A DNA stretch of 64,000 nt from JAMXLO01 sp963812475 (GCA_963812475.1 CAWEVI010000042.1:124001-188000); one strand, 5' to 3'. Positions 43,082-52,896 are shown, numbered from the stretch's first letter. Numbers and translations: made by a program. Notes: generated by a model from the sequence alone, not told the origin.

Positions 43082-43306
43082 AACGACTTCGGGCAACAAT
43101 ATGCCGCCGGGGGAGCCGTCGGGAGCTACGCTTATCCGGGCTACATCGCTCCGGGTTCCGTCTACGCAGGTGCGCCGACCGCCGTGCGGAACAGCCCGTC
43201 GTCAGTGACCGCGGCAAACGGCCAGGCGGTCCACGCTTACGTCGCTGCGCAAAGCCAGGGCGTCTGGCTGTTCCCACCTAACGAGGCGGGCGGCGGCAGC
43301 AACTGA
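43082..43306 (+). pseudogene. 5'-truncated remnant of a secreted-type protein
   Basis: Seventy-four codons are open from an in-frame TAG to a TGA. The translation (for example GSYAYPGYIAPGSVYAGAP, then NGQAVHAYVAAQSQGVWLFPP) has real protein composition with Gly/Ala/Tyr richness, but there is no ATG, GTG or TTG start with a ribosome site. It looks like the C-terminal part of a lost gene. No family is identified. A short intact gene read by another start is less likely. Confidence 0.45.
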
Positions 43307-43364
43307 CGGTCAACCACTGGACGAAGCGAAGCGGGCGCGGATTTCTCAACCGATCAATTGAGCC

Positions 43365-43736
43365 TCACCAACCGGGCGCGGCATATCCATAGGGCGGGTA
43401 GTATGGAGGGGGTGGATAATATACGGGCGGCGGATAGTAGATCGGCGGCGGGATGAAGACGGGCGGCACCGCGCCGATGAAAACCCCGCCGCGCCAGCAG
43501 CATCCCCAGGTCCCGCCGTGCCAACCCCAACCGTTGCCGTGCCAGCCGGCTCCGCCATGCCAGCCACCGCTATTCCAGGCTCCGCCACCGCCATGCCAGC
43601 CTCCGGCTCCTCCATGCCACCCCCCGCCACCACCGTGCCAGTCAGCACGGGCGGCCGACGTCGAGAGGGCAACACCGAGGAGCGCGACGGCAGTCGCGGC
43701 CAGAATGTAGCGTGGCAGAAATCGAATGGAACGCAT
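43365..43736 (-). CDS. Secreted Gly/His/Trp-rich protein
   Basis: The 123-residue protein has a signal peptide (RSIRFLPRYILAATAVALLG, cleaved near SAARA). It then has about 45 residues of repeated GGWHGG-type units with many His and Trp, a CCW pair, and a Pro/Tyr-rich tail (PPPIYYPPPVYYPPPPYYPP). It may bind metal or coat the cell, but the function is unknown. Low complexity means the antisense frames are also open. The ATG was chosen at the signal peptide. Confidence 0.72.
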   Translation of the reverse strand: MRSIRFLPRYILAATAVALLGVALSTSAARADWHGGGGGWHGGAGGWHGGGGAWNSGGWHGGAGWHGNGWGWHGGTWGCCWRGGVFIGAVPPVFIPPPIYYPPPVYYPPPPYYPPYGYAAPGW

Positions 43737-43892
43737 GACGGCAAGCTCCAATAAGTCTTGCAAGCTCCAATAGTCCTTGAGTGTGCTCACCGATCGCGGC
43801 GGAGTTATGACCGGACAGCAAATTGCCGACAACGTGCCAGGGCACGGAACCCAAATGGTGCTTCGGGTATCCGATGCATCGCCGCGTGCCGC

Positions 43893-44801
43893 CTAGCCGG
43901 CCCCTTCCGTCATATACGCGCCGATCAGTGAACCAGCAGCCGCGATCGCGGTCGGCGCTGTTACGATCCGGTCGCGGCCGCCACGCTTGGCGGCATACAG
44001 CGCTTCGTCCGCCTCCGACAGCGCAAGCGAGAGCGCCGCCTCCGGCTCGAAATGCTCCGGCACTGGTGCGACGCCACCACTCACGGTCACCGCGCCGCCC
44101 GTTCCGGCGGGGTGCACCACCCCGCTCCGCACCTGGTCGCACAACCGCTCCGCAATCGAGACCGCGGCGGTGCCGGTGCTTTCGTGCAGGAACACCGCGA
44201 ACTCCTCTCCGCCGAGCCGCCCCAGCAGGTCGCCGGGACGCAGCGCCGCCGACAGTACCGTCACCAGGCCGCACAACACATCGTCCCCCGCCGCATGACC
44301 ATAATCATCATTGATCGCCTTGAAATGGTCGATGTCGAACATGATCAGGGCCGTCGGCACGCCGGATCGCCGTGCCTGCGCGATCGAGGGCACGGCACGG
44401 CTCAGGAAGCCGCGCCGGTTCAATGCGCCGGTCAGCTGGTCGGTAACACTCTGCCGTGAAAGGTCTGCCACTGCCCGGTCGCGCTCGCGCCACGCCGCGA
44501 TCGCCAGAAGCGCCCAGATCGGCGACGGCAGATCGAACAAAAGAAACCAGAGCCAGCTCGACAGTGTCAGCGGATCGTGCGGCCGTAGCAGGACATTATC
44601 GATTGCGTCGTAAGCAGACAGAATACCGACCGCGATCAACAGCACGCAGCCACCTGCGGCCAGCCGCCATTCCTGACGGTCGCGGCGGACTTCCAGTGCG
44701 TAGCGAAGACTCGCGGCCGCGGCGGCGGCGGCAAGGATGCTCAGCACCAGTCGCAATGAGAAATAGGCGATGTCGCCCGCCGGTAAGTCGAGAAGGCGCA
44801 T
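43893..44801 (-). CDS. Membrane-bound diguanylate cyclase (GGDEF)
   Basis: The 302-residue protein has three or four N-terminal membrane segments and then a GGDEF domain that makes cyclic di-GMP from two GTP. The active motif is GGEEF, preceded by DIDHFKAINDDYGHAAGDDVL. The product-inhibition site RPGD lies exactly five residues before it, so feedback control is expected. AAGGATACC precedes the ATG. The longer upstream frame has no domain. No EAL domain is attached, but an EAL remnant exists near 53.1 kb. Confidence 0.91.
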   Translation of the reverse strand: MRLLDLPAGDIAYFSLRLVLSILAAAAAAASLRYALEVRRDRQEWRLAAGGCVLLIAVGILSAYDAIDNVLLRPHDPLTLSSWLWFLLFDLPSPIWALLAIAAWRERDRAVADLSRQSVTDQLTGALNRRGFLSRAVPSIAQARRSGVPTALIMFDIDHFKAINDDYGHAAGDDVLCGLVTVLSAALRPGDLLGRLGGEEFAVFLHESTGTAAVSIAERLCDQVRSGVVHPAGTGGAVTVSGGVAPVPEHFEPEAALSLALSEADEALYAAKRGGRDRIVTAPTAIAAAGSLIGAYMTEGAG

Positions 44802-45009
44802 GGTATCCTTCGCCAGTCCGCAACGTGTGGCGAACTGCAACACGAACCGTAATGTAGCACATCGAACGCTCCAGATACAGAACGAAATGCCCAGTGCCCG
44901 GTCCGCACGGATGCCCAAGCCTGGAACTGCGCCTCAACACACCCCATCCTGATGCATGGCAGCCCCTGCGCCATAATCGCGGCAAGGAATCCCCCAAGGA
45001 ATCCAACAC

Positions 45010-47223
45010 ATGTCCCAGACGCTGATTCGTCCCTCGCCGCCCGTCCTGTTCATCCCGGAGAAACAGCCGGCCAAGCCGCTGACACGCCGGTTCAAGGTGG
45101 TGTCGGAATATGAGCCGAACGGCGACCAGCCGACCGCCATCGCGGAACTGGCGGCCGGCGTGCGCGCCGAAGACCGTGATCAGGTGCTGCTCGGCGTCAC
45201 GGGCTCGGGCAAGACCTTCACCATGGCCAAGGTGATCGAGGCGGTGCAGAAGCCCACCCTTATCCTGGCGCCGAACAAGACGCTGGCGGCGCAGCTCTAC
45301 GGCGAAATGAAGGGCTTCTTCCCCGATAACGCCGTGGAGTATTTCGTTTCGTACTATGACTACTACCAGCCGGAAGCCTACGTCCCGCGCACCGACACCT
45401 ACATCGAGAAGGACGCGCAGATCAACGAACAGATTGATCGCATGCGCCACGCCGCGACCCAGGCACTGCTGGAGCGCAACGACGTGGTGATCGTCGCGTC
45501 CGTCTCCTGCATCTACGGCATCGGCTCGGTCGAGACCTATGCGAAGATGGTGGTGAAGCTCGAGACTGGCGGGCGGATCGACCGCGATGCGCTGGCGAAG
45601 GCGCTGGTCGACTTGCAATACCGCCGCAACGACAGCGCCTTCCAGCGCGGTGCGTTCCGTTTGCGCGGCGACAGCGTGGACATCTACCCCAGCCATTACG
45701 AAGACCGCGCCTGGCGCGTCACGCTGTTCGGCGACGAGGTGGAGGCGATTCATGAATTCGATCCGCTGACGGGGGAGAAGACCGCCGCGCTGAACGAGAT
45801 CACCGTTTACGCCAACAGCCACTACGTCACGCCTCGGCCGACGCTGACCCAGGCTATCCGCGATATCAAGGTGGAGCTGAAGGAGCAGTTGGAAAAGCTG
45901 ACCGCGGAAGGAAAGCTGCTGGAGGTGGAACGGCTGCAGCAGCGCACGACATTCGACATCGAGATGATGGAGACCACCGGCTCCTGCAAAGGGATCGAGA
46001 ACTATTCCCGCTATCTGACTGGCCGCAATCCGGGCGAACCGCCGCCCACGCTGTTCGAATATCTGCCGGAGAACGCGCTGCTGATCGTTGATGAAAGCCA
46101 CGTGACGGTGCCGCAGTTGGGCGGCATGTATCGCGGCGATTTCAATCGCAAGTCGGTGCTGGCGGAGTTTGGCTTCCGGCTGCCGTCCTGTGTGGACAAC
46201 CGGCCGCTGAAGTTCGAGGAGTGGGAGACCTATCGGCCGCAGACTATGTTTGTCTCGGCGACACCGGGCCCGTGGGAGATGGAGCGCACCGCCGGGGTGT
46301 TCGCCGAACAGGTGATCCGTCCGACCGGGCTGATCGATCCGGTGACGGAGGTGCGTCCGGTGGAGCATCAGGTGGACGACCTGCTCGCCGAGTGCCGCAC
46401 AATGGCGGCGCAGGGCGCGCGCGTGCTGGTCACCACGCTGACCAAGCGTATGGCCGAGGATCTCACCGACTACTTGACCGAGCACGGCGTGAAGGTGCGC
46501 TACCTGCATTCCGACATCGATACGCTGGAGCGGATCGAGATCATCCGCGATCTGCGGCTTGGCGTGTTCGATGTGCTGGTGGGGATCAACCTGCTGCGGG
46601 AGGGGCTGGACATTCCGGAATGCGCGCTGGTGGCGATCCTGGATGCCGACAAGGAGGGGTTCCTGCGGTCGCAGACCTCGCTGATCCAAACGATCGGGCG
46701 GGCGGCGCGCAACATCGACGGGCGCGTGATCCTGTATGCCGACACGCTGACCAACAGCCTGCGCCAGGCCATCGAAGAGACCGATCGCCGCCGCAACAAG
46801 CAGCGTGCCTGGAACGAGGCGCACGGTATCACGCCGGTCTCGATCAGGCGGCAGATCGGCAAGGTGCTGGAAAGCGTGTTCGAGCAGGACTATGTGACGG
46901 TCGCGCCGGTGAAGGACGCGGGCATTTCCGAATTTGTCGGCAAGGATTTGAAGTCGGCGATTGCCGAATTGGAGAAACGCATGCGCGGCGCGGCGGCCGA
47001 TCTGGAATTCGAGGAGGCGGCACGGCTGCGCGACGAGATCCGTCGGCTGGAGGCGCTGGACCTCGGGCTGGAGCCCCCGCCCGCGGCCAGTGCGTCCCTT
47101 CGCTCTGGCGCCGCGCCCCGCGGCAAACGCGACCGGACGCCGGAGCCGATGGGCCCCGGCGGTGGCGGGTACGATCCGAGCAAACGGAGTGGGCGGGGCG
47201 GAATGAGGCGACGGGGGCCGTGA
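45010..47223 (+). CDS. uvrB: Excinuclease ABC subunit B
   Basis: The 737-residue helicase-like subunit loads UvrC on damaged DNA in nucleotide-excision repair. Walker A is GVTGSGKT (62-69). The beta-hairpin YYDYYQPEAYVP, Walker B LLIVDESHVT, helicase motifs VTTLTKRMAEDLTDYL and GINLLREGLDIPE, and a C-terminal UVR motif (IAELEKRMRGAAADLEFEEAARLRDEI) are all visible. A Gly/Pro/Arg-rich disordered tail of about 60 residues follows, longer than in E. coli. It stands alone, with 208 bp upstream free of genes. Confidence 0.97.
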   Translation: MSQTLIRPSPPVLFIPEKQPAKPLTRRFKVVSEYEPNGDQPTAIAELAAGVRAEDRDQVLLGVTGSGKTFTMAKVIEAVQKPTLILAPNKTLAAQLYGEMKGFFPDNAVEYFVSYYDYYQPEAYVPRTDTYIEKDAQINEQIDRMRHAATQALLERNDVVIVASVSCIYGIGSVETYAKMVVKLETGGRIDRDALAKALVDLQYRRNDSAFQRGAFRLRGDSVDIYPSHYEDRAWRVTLFGDEVEAIHEFDPLTGEKTAALNEITVYANSHYVTPRPTLTQAIRDIKVELKEQLEKLTAEGKLLEVERLQQRTTFDIEMMETTGSCKGIENYSRYLTGRNPGEPPPTLFEYLPENALLIVDESHVTVPQLGGMYRGDFNRKSVLAEFGFRLPSCVDNRPLKFEEWETYRPQTMFVSATPGPWEMERTAGVFAEQVIRPTGLIDPVTEVRPVEHQVDDLLAECRTMAAQGARVLVTTLTKRMAEDLTDYLTEHGVKVRYLHSDIDTLERIEIIRDLRLGVFDVLVGINLLREGLDIPECALVAILDADKEGFLRSQTSLIQTIGRAARNIDGRVILYADTLTNSLRQAIEETDRRRNKQRAWNEAHGITPVSIRRQIGKVLESVFEQDYVTVAPVKDAGISEFVGKDLKSAIAELEKRMRGAAADLEFEEAARLRDEIRRLEALDLGLEPPPAASASLRSGAAPRGKRDRTPEPMGPGGGGYDPSKRSGRGGMRRRGP

Positions 47224-47258
47224 GAGGATACTTGCCGATCGTGGGTAGGATTATCTGA

Positions 47259-48020
47259 ATGGACATGGACCTGGACGGAAGAGTGGCTCTTGTCACGGGC
47301 GCACAGCAGGGCATTGGCAGCGCTATCGCCATCGCCTTGGCAAGGGTGGGCGCGGACGTGGCGATCAATTACCTGGACGATGCGGTGGCGGCTGAGAGCG
47401 TAGCCGCGGGGGTTCGCAAAATGGGCCGTCGCGCTGTGCTGATCCAGGGCGACGTGGCCAGCGTCGCCGCGTCCACCGCGATGGTGACAGCAACGATGAT
47501 GCAGTTGGGCCGAATGGATATCTTGGTCAACAACGCCGGTGTGTTCCCGCGCGTGCCCTTCTTGCAGATGACCGAGCAAGATTGGGATTTCGTGATCGGG
47601 GTCAATCTGAAAGGCACGTGTTTCTGCTCCCAGGCGGCAGCGCGTGCCATGGTGGCGGCCGGCCGATCCGGTGTGATCATCAGCTTGGCATCTCAGGCGG
47701 TTACCGGGTTATCGCCGAACGGCGCGCACTACGCTGCGAGCAAAGGAGGGATTGTTTCGCTCACCCGCGCAATGGCGCTTGAGTTGGCGTCCCACAGCAT
47801 TCGGGTAAACGCCATAGCGCCCGGCCTGACCGACACTGCGCAACCGCGTTATGGCCATAGCGAGGACGAATTGCTCGAACGGGCGCGGCGGATCCCGCTC
47901 GGGCGGATGGGACAGCCCGAGGAGATCGCCGCAATCGCAGTGTTTCTGGCGTCCGACAAGTCGGCGTACATGACTGGTCAGACACTTCACGCCAATGGTG
48001 GAACCTATATGCCATCATGA
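47259..48020 (+). CDS. Short-chain dehydrogenase/reductase
   Basis: The 253-residue classical SDR has the cofactor motif TGAQQGIG near residue 15, NNAG, a catalytic Ser in IISLASQAV, and YAASK. The C-terminus PEEIAAIAVFLASDKSAYMTGQTLHANGG matches the FabG-like group. An Asn-Tyr follows the second strand, which suggests NADP use, though this is weak. The substrate is unknown. It follows uvrB by 35 bp but need not be cotranscribed. Confidence 0.88.
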   Translation: MDMDLDGRVALVTGAQQGIGSAIAIALARVGADVAINYLDDAVAAESVAAGVRKMGRRAVLIQGDVASVAASTAMVTATMMQLGRMDILVNNAGVFPRVPFLQMTEQDWDFVIGVNLKGTCFCSQAAARAMVAAGRSGVIISLASQAVTGLSPNGAHYAASKGGIVSLTRAMALELASHSIRVNAIAPGLTDTAQPRYGHSEDELLERARRIPLGRMGQPEEIAAIAVFLASDKSAYMTGQTLHANGGTYMPS

Positions 48021-48105
48021 TCCGCCACGGCGATCGCATGCTGACGGGAAAGATCACACGCCACTGCGCTTCGGATCGCGCGTCCAGACCATCGAGGCGC
48101 CCTTC

Positions 48106-48801
48106 TCATTCCGGAAATCCGCGGAACGACATGAAATCCCGTGCGGCCGTGCGTTCGGTCCTCATTGCATTCACCGGTGCGTCCCGATCGGCATAGCCCA
48201 GGGCCATACCGCACACGACGATCTCCTCGTCCGGCACGCCCAAGGTGGATCGGATGACCCGATGATACTGCGACCATGCGGCCTGGGCGCAGGTATCCAG
48301 ACCGCGGGCGCGTGCAGCCGTCATTATGTTCTGGAGGAACATGCCGTAGTCGAGCCAGGATCCGGTTTCCAACTTGCGGTGAATGGTGAAGATCATGCCC
48401 ACCGGCGCGTCGAAGAAGCGAAAATTGCGCCGGTGCTGCGCCCTCATCCTTGCCGCATCGCCCCGCTCGATTCCCAGCAGCCCATATAGGTCCCATCCAA
48501 CCTTGCGGCGTCGGGACAGATAGGGCTCGAAGAATCCATCGGGATAGTATTTGACTTCTCGCTTATGGATCGGGTCTGCCGCGTCGAAGGCGGCACAGAC
48601 GGCGTCGCACAGTGCGTTCTTTTCGGGCCCGATCAGCACATGACCGCGCCAGGGTTGCATATTGGTGCCGCTCGGCGCTCGGGCGGCGACATCCAGGATC
48701 GCCTCGATAACGGGGCGCGGGACCGGCGTAGGCAGGAATGCGCGGATGGACAGGCGGGTGGCCATGGCGTGATCGGTTTCGCAGACGCTCGTCCTGATCA
48801 T
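48106..48801 (-). CDS. Nitroreductase-family flavoprotein
   Basis: The 231-residue protein has the nitroreductase FMN pattern: RLSIRAFLPTPVPRPVIEAILDVAARAPSGTNMQPW near the N-terminus and a C-terminal EEIVVCGMALGYADRDAPVN. It reduces nitroaromatics, quinones or related compounds with NAD(P)H. GAGGGACCA precedes the ATG chosen. The carboxymuconolactone-decarboxylase-like gene lies 34 bp upstream on the same strand, so both may act in the same pathway. Confidence 0.88.
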   Translation of the reverse strand: MIRTSVCETDHAMATRLSIRAFLPTPVPRPVIEAILDVAARAPSGTNMQPWRGHVLIGPEKNALCDAVCAAFDAADPIHKREVKYYPDGFFEPYLSRRRKVGWDLYGLLGIERGDAARMRAQHRRNFRFFDAPVGMIFTIHRKLETGSWLDYGMFLQNIMTAARARGLDTCAQAAWSQYHRVIRSTLGVPDEEIVVCGMALGYADRDAPVNAMRTERTAARDFMSFRGFPE

Positions 48802-48835
48802 TGGTCCCTCAAGCACACGTCGGACACCGCCCCTA

Positions 48836-49396
48836 TCAGCGTGCCATGCCGGTCGCCCCGGCCGGCACGTCGTAAAACGCCAGGGTCATCGCAACACTGC
48901 TGTAATGGCCCATCAAGGTGATCACATCGGTGATGCCGACGTGGTCGAGTGCCTTGACAGCACGATCGTAGAGACCCCGCGGGACCCAGCGCGCATTGGC
49001 AAGCGCCATCGCCATTTCGTAGACGACCTGCTCGCGCGCGTCCGCAAATGAGGTCTGCAGACCAGCGATGATTGCCTCGACCTTGTCGGCCGGCAGCCCG
49101 ACTTCCTTGCCGCGGCGCTCGTGCGCGCTGGTCGGATAGGCGGAATGAAATCTGCTGGTGATGACGCAGACGGCGATCTCGCGCTCGCGCTCGGTGAGCG
49201 AGTAACTGCCCGCATGGAAATGGGCGCCGAATGGGCCCGCGACTTTGGCCAGCTTCGGATTGTGCACCCAGATCTTGCTCGGCCCGGGCAACCCGCCGCG
49301 ACTTTCGATCATCGCACGATAGCCCTCCTGCTGCTCCGGAGTCATTTGCTCATAGGGGAGTTCGGCGTAACGACCAAAGGTTGGCATGTCCGGCAT
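48836..49396 (-). CDS. Carboxymuconolactone decarboxylase-like protein
   Basis: The 186-residue helical protein of the CMD/AhpD superfamily has YSLTEREREIAVCVITSRFHSAYPTSAHERRGKEVGL. In AhpD-type members this region has CxxC plus His. Here the cysteines are missing and only His remains, so peroxidase activity is unlikely and a lyase or hydrolase role is more probable. AGGGAAACAGGAA precedes the ATG, and the longer open frame upstream is ignored. It is likely cotranscribed with the nitroreductase gene. Confidence 0.8.
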   Translation of the reverse strand: MPDMPTFGRYAELPYEQMTPEQQEGYRAMIESRGGLPGPSKIWVHNPKLAKVAGPFGAHFHAGSYSLTEREREIAVCVITSRFHSAYPTSAHERRGKEVGLPADKVEAIIAGLQTSFADAREQVVYEMAMALANARWVPRGLYDRAVKALDHVGITDVITLMGHYSSVAMTLAFYDVPAGATGMAR

Positions 49397-49606
49397 TTCC
49401 TGTTTCCCTCCCAGGATTGGTTCGTGGCACATTCTGCGACGGCCGTGCGGCCCTGTCGATCTCGTGCGCACATCAGCGGCGCGAACCAGGACACCCTCGA
49501 TGCGCGACCAGTGGAGTCCAGGCGGCGGTTCCGGATCGTCGAAACCTACCTGTTCCAAGGTACCGGATACGATGTGCGTCAGGTAAGATAGACAGGAGGG
49601 CAGACA

Positions 49607-50485
49607 GTGAGGATCCTTCTGACAGGAGGGTCGGGGGATCTCGGCCAAGCCCTGGTACCCAGATTGCTTGACCGAGGCGATACACCGGTCATTCTGGATG
49701 TTCGTGCACCTTGTGGTTTGCAGTCTGATGCAGCTTTTATCGAGGGGTCTGTTCTGGATCGGGCAAACTTGCCGCAATACCTGCGCGGCTGCGATTGCAT
49801 CATTCACATAGCCGCCTGGCACGGCATCCACGAAGCTCGTGACGAAAAGGATGCCTTCGATTTCTTCGACCTGAATGTGCGTGGCACGTTCGAGGTCTTC
49901 GAGGCCGCGTCGACTCTCGGTATCGACAAGCTCATCTACATATCCACGACCAGTGTTCGCAGTGCGGATACGCTGTACGGGCGCAGCAAGATTCTGGCCG
50001 AGCGGATTGCCGAGGATTATGTCAAGTACAGAAAGATGCATGTGATCACCCTCCGACCGCGTGGTTTCATTCCGCATTGGAACCGTCGAGCTTACACGAA
50101 ATACAGTGAGTGGGCGCAATGGTTCTGGCGTGGCGCGGTCCATATCGATGATGTTGCTTCAGCGGTCGTGCTGAGCGTCGATCTGATATTCCGGCGGCAA
50201 CTCGGCGAGCACGTCGTACTGACGCTAGATGGCGCCTATGAATACACGGACGCCGATCTTGATCGGTGGGATGCCGATGGTGCGGGTTCCACATTCCGGA
50301 AGCACTATCCGGAGTATTACGATCTTGCGCTGTCTTACGGACTTGATCCGGCCGCGAAGCCGAACCGATTGGATATTACCGAGGCGGTACGATGGTTGGG
50401 TTACCAACCATCGTATAGTCTGGCAAGCCTTCTGGCGGAACTCGCGGCCTATGGCGATGCGGGGCCGCCGCAATTCAGCCGGTGA
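49607..50485 (+). CDS. NAD-dependent epimerase/dehydratase family protein
   Basis: The 292-residue extended SDR opens with RILLTGGSGDLGQALVPRLLDRG, an NAD-binding GxxGxxG. IYISTTSVRSADTLYGRSK holds the Ser and the Tyr-x3-Lys. The remainder includes VHIDDVASAVVLSVDL and ends with a TPR-less tail. GGAGGGCAGACA is its ribosome site. It is preceded by about 200 bp with no gene. Relatives act on sugar nucleotides or uronate lactones, but none is indicated specifically. Confidence 0.83.
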   Translation: MRILLTGGSGDLGQALVPRLLDRGDTPVILDVRAPCGLQSDAAFIEGSVLDRANLPQYLRGCDCIIHIAAWHGIHEARDEKDAFDFFDLNVRGTFEVFEAASTLGIDKLIYISTTSVRSADTLYGRSKILAERIAEDYVKYRKMHVITLRPRGFIPHWNRRAYTKYSEWAQWFWRGAVHIDDVASAVVLSVDLIFRRQLGEHVVLTLDGAYEYTDADLDRWDADGAGSTFRKHYPEYYDLALSYGLDPAAKPNRLDITEAVRWLGYQPSYSLASLLAELAAYGDAGPPQFSR

Positions 50486-50594
50486 AGATGCGGCGCGATA
50501 CACGCCCTCACCGGCGAAGCAGGAGGATTGGTCACTCCTTGATCATGCCACCGCTTGCCGGCACGTTGCCGGATTCAAGAACAGGAGCCCGGCG

Positions 50595-51660
50595 ATGAAG
50601 TTTGGTTGGCTCACCCTGGCATTGTCACCATCGCCAGACGAGGACGCCGTCCGCATCGACCAGCAGATCGAGCAGGTCTGTAACGCCGAGTCGTTGGGGT
50701 TCAACGACGTGTGGTTGACCGAGCATTATTTCACCGGGGAAAGCGTCTACAACGATGCCTTGCTGTTCGCATCGGCCCTGACAATGCGAACGACACGGAT
50801 TCGCATCGGGTTCGCCGTCATTCAAATGCCGTTCCACCACCCGGTCCGCCTCGCGGTGCAACTCGCGCTGCTCGATAACCTAAGCAAGGGCCGGATCGAT
50901 GTCGGCATCGGAAAGGGCACGGTTTACAACGAATACGAATTCGTCGGCCATGGTCTGCGCAGCGATGACAGTCGCGCACGCATGACGGAAGCAATCGAGG
51001 TGCTTGAACGTGCCTGGCGCGAAACACCTTTGGTTTACCGGGGGAAGTATTTCAATCTGCGCGTCCCGGAACTTCGACCGAGACCCGTGCAGCAACCAGG
51101 GCCGCCGATCTGGCGCAGCGTCATCTCGTCGGCCTCGTTCATGGAGTGCGGCCGCCGCGGAATTCCAATCCTCACTGCCCGCCTTCCGCTTGAGCGCATC
51201 AAGGAACGATGGGAACTCTATGAGGCGGGGATCGCGGAGGGCGGTCACGGCCAGCCAATGCGCGATCGACTGCTGGGTCAGGCCGCATTGTGGCGCAACG
51301 TCTATGTCGCGGAATCCGATGCGCAGGCGGAAGACGAGCTCGCGACGTTGCTGCTGCGAACGCGCGCATATGATGCACGTGCGTCACGAGTACAATCCTG
51401 CCGATTTCCACATTGATCCCGTCATGCTGAACCCGTGGACCGACCCCGCGGTCGGCGATGCCGAGGCGCTTGCGTTTGTTCTGGCGAGCGGTTCGCTGTT
51501 CGGTTCGCCGGCGCGGGTTCGCGAGCAGGTCGCGGAACTGCGCGAAGTGGGGGTGCAGCATTTGCTGTGCCAGACTGGGTTCGGTGACATGAGCCACGAG
51601 CAGAACCTGCTTTCAATGCGCCGTTTCGGCGAGCAGGTCATGCCGGCCTTTCGGCATTGA
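50595..51660 (+). pseudogene. Luciferase-like flavin monooxygenase (LLM), frameshifted
   Basis: The first frame gives about 270 residues of a bacterial-luciferase-fold protein (MKFGWLTLALSPSPDEDAV, GFNDVWLTEHYFTGESVY, GRIDVGIGKGTVYNEYEF). It then loses sense after LLLRTRAY. The +1 frame continues with MMHVRHEYNPADFHIDP and ends with the family-like ALAFVLASGSLFGSPARVREQVAELREVGV. One extra base near 51360-51369, within a CGCGCG run, explains it, and the complete protein would have about 354 residues. Sequencing error and real mutation are both possible. AGGAG lies before the ATG. Such enzymes use FMNH2 to oxidise varied organic compounds. Confidence 0.85.
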
Positions 51661-51681
51661 AGCAAGGGATCCGGCGTCGCT

Positions 51682-52896
51682 TCAGTATGCGGCCTCGAGC
51701 AGCCGCATTGCGTCCTCGATCTGATCCGCCGGAGAACGCCGGCCCGCGTTGGCGTTGAAGTTCTTCACCGTTTCGCGGGCGATGTTGCGTAGGTCCTCGC
51801 GTGGGATATCGAGTTGGCGCAACTGCGTCGGCACCCCGACACGGGTATAGAGCGCCTCCAGCGTGTCGGCCACGGCGCACACGGCCGATCGCACGTCCAT
51901 CCCGGCGCGCCAGACCTGAAGTGCCTCCGCGACCTGGCGCGCCGATTGCGCATCGATTGCCGTCGAGAGCCTCATTTTCGCGGCGTGGACGACCGAGGTC
52001 GACTCGCCCTGTCCGACATGCGGATAGCGCACATGCAATGCCGTCGATACCGCGTAGTTGCCCGAGAAGGCGCCGTCCCGGATCCGGCGGGCCCCATCGT
52101 CCTCGGCACGATTCATCAGGACGGCCGCGATGCAGAGATCGGTGCGCAACGACGGATTGTCCAATTCATCGACCAGACGCGGATAGGCGCCATGCGCCAA
52201 CCGGAATGCGTGGTTCCTATCACCTTCCGCCAACGGATTGATGTCGGTCTGCCCCATCGCACCGACCAGACCGGCGAATACCGTCGTGGCGGTGGATCGG
52301 ATCAGGTCCGGCGGCGCGCCGAGCAGTGCGTCCTCATCGAGGAATATCGCCTGCGGTCGAGTCTTGGGATCGAAATACTCCATGCGGTGGTCGAGGTCCG
52401 GGTTCTTCAGGCCCGTGCCTGCGCGATTCATGGCGCTGGTCGGTGTTGTCGGAACATTGATGATCGGAGGTTTCGGAGCGAGCAGCCGCGGGCTGTATGC
52501 CGGCTTGCCTTCTGGATATTGCGTCATGATCCGGAATGGGTCACCCGGTTCCGCCATGAAGATCGCCACGGCGCGCGTCGCGACGATGACGCTGCCGCCA
52601 CCGACTGCGATCAGCAGATCGGCCCCGGCGTCTCTGGCAGCCGTGGTGGCGGCGCGTACCGAGACGTAGGTGGAGTCTTTCTCGATGCCGTCGAAGACGC
52701 CGGCGTACCCGTCGCCGAGCGCCTCTGCGATACGCCGGACGATATCGGTGCGTCGATTGACGGAACGAGAGCAGACCACAAATGCCCGCTCTGCGTCCGC
52801 CCGATCCACGGCCTGCGGCAGGCCTTGCTCGATGACCTGCCTGCCGCAATAGAGGCGCCAAGAGTAGCCCGACGCCCGGAATGCGTTCTCACTCAT
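51682..52896 (-). CDS. Iron-containing alcohol dehydrogenase
   Basis: The 404-residue family III alcohol dehydrogenase or maleylacetate-reductase-like enzyme has the NAD motif LLIAVGGGSVIVATRA. PTTPTSAMNRAGT follows, then the metal-binding region where HVRYPHVGQGESTSVVHAAKM carries candidate His ligands. GGTGGAAACG precedes the ATG. A GTG three codons upstream is the alternative. It converges on the LLM gene. Substrate and metal are not certain. Confidence 0.83.
   Translation of the reverse strand: MSENAFRASGYSWRLYCGRQVIEQGLPQAVDRADAERAFVVCSRSVNRRTDIVRRIAEALGDGYAGVFDGIEKDSTYVSVRAATTAARDAGADLLIAVGGGSVIVATRAVAIFMAEPGDPFRIMTQYPEGKPAYSPRLLAPKPPIINVPTTPTSAMNRAGTGLKNPDLDHRMEYFDPKTRPQAIFLDEDALLGAPPDLIRSTATTVFAGLVGAMGQTDINPLAEGDRNHAFRLAHGAYPRLVDELDNPSLRTDLCIAAVLMNRAEDDGARRIRDGAFSGNYAVSTALHVRYPHVGQGESTSVVHAAKMRLSTAIDAQSARQVAEALQVWRAGMDVRSAVCAVADTLEALYTRVGVPTQLRQLDIPREDLRNIARETVKNFNANAGRRSPADQIEDAMRLLEAAY

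Noticed and set aside
44596..46824. 742-codon open frame antisense to uvrB
   Set aside because: It mirrors uvrB codons and shows no domain of its own.
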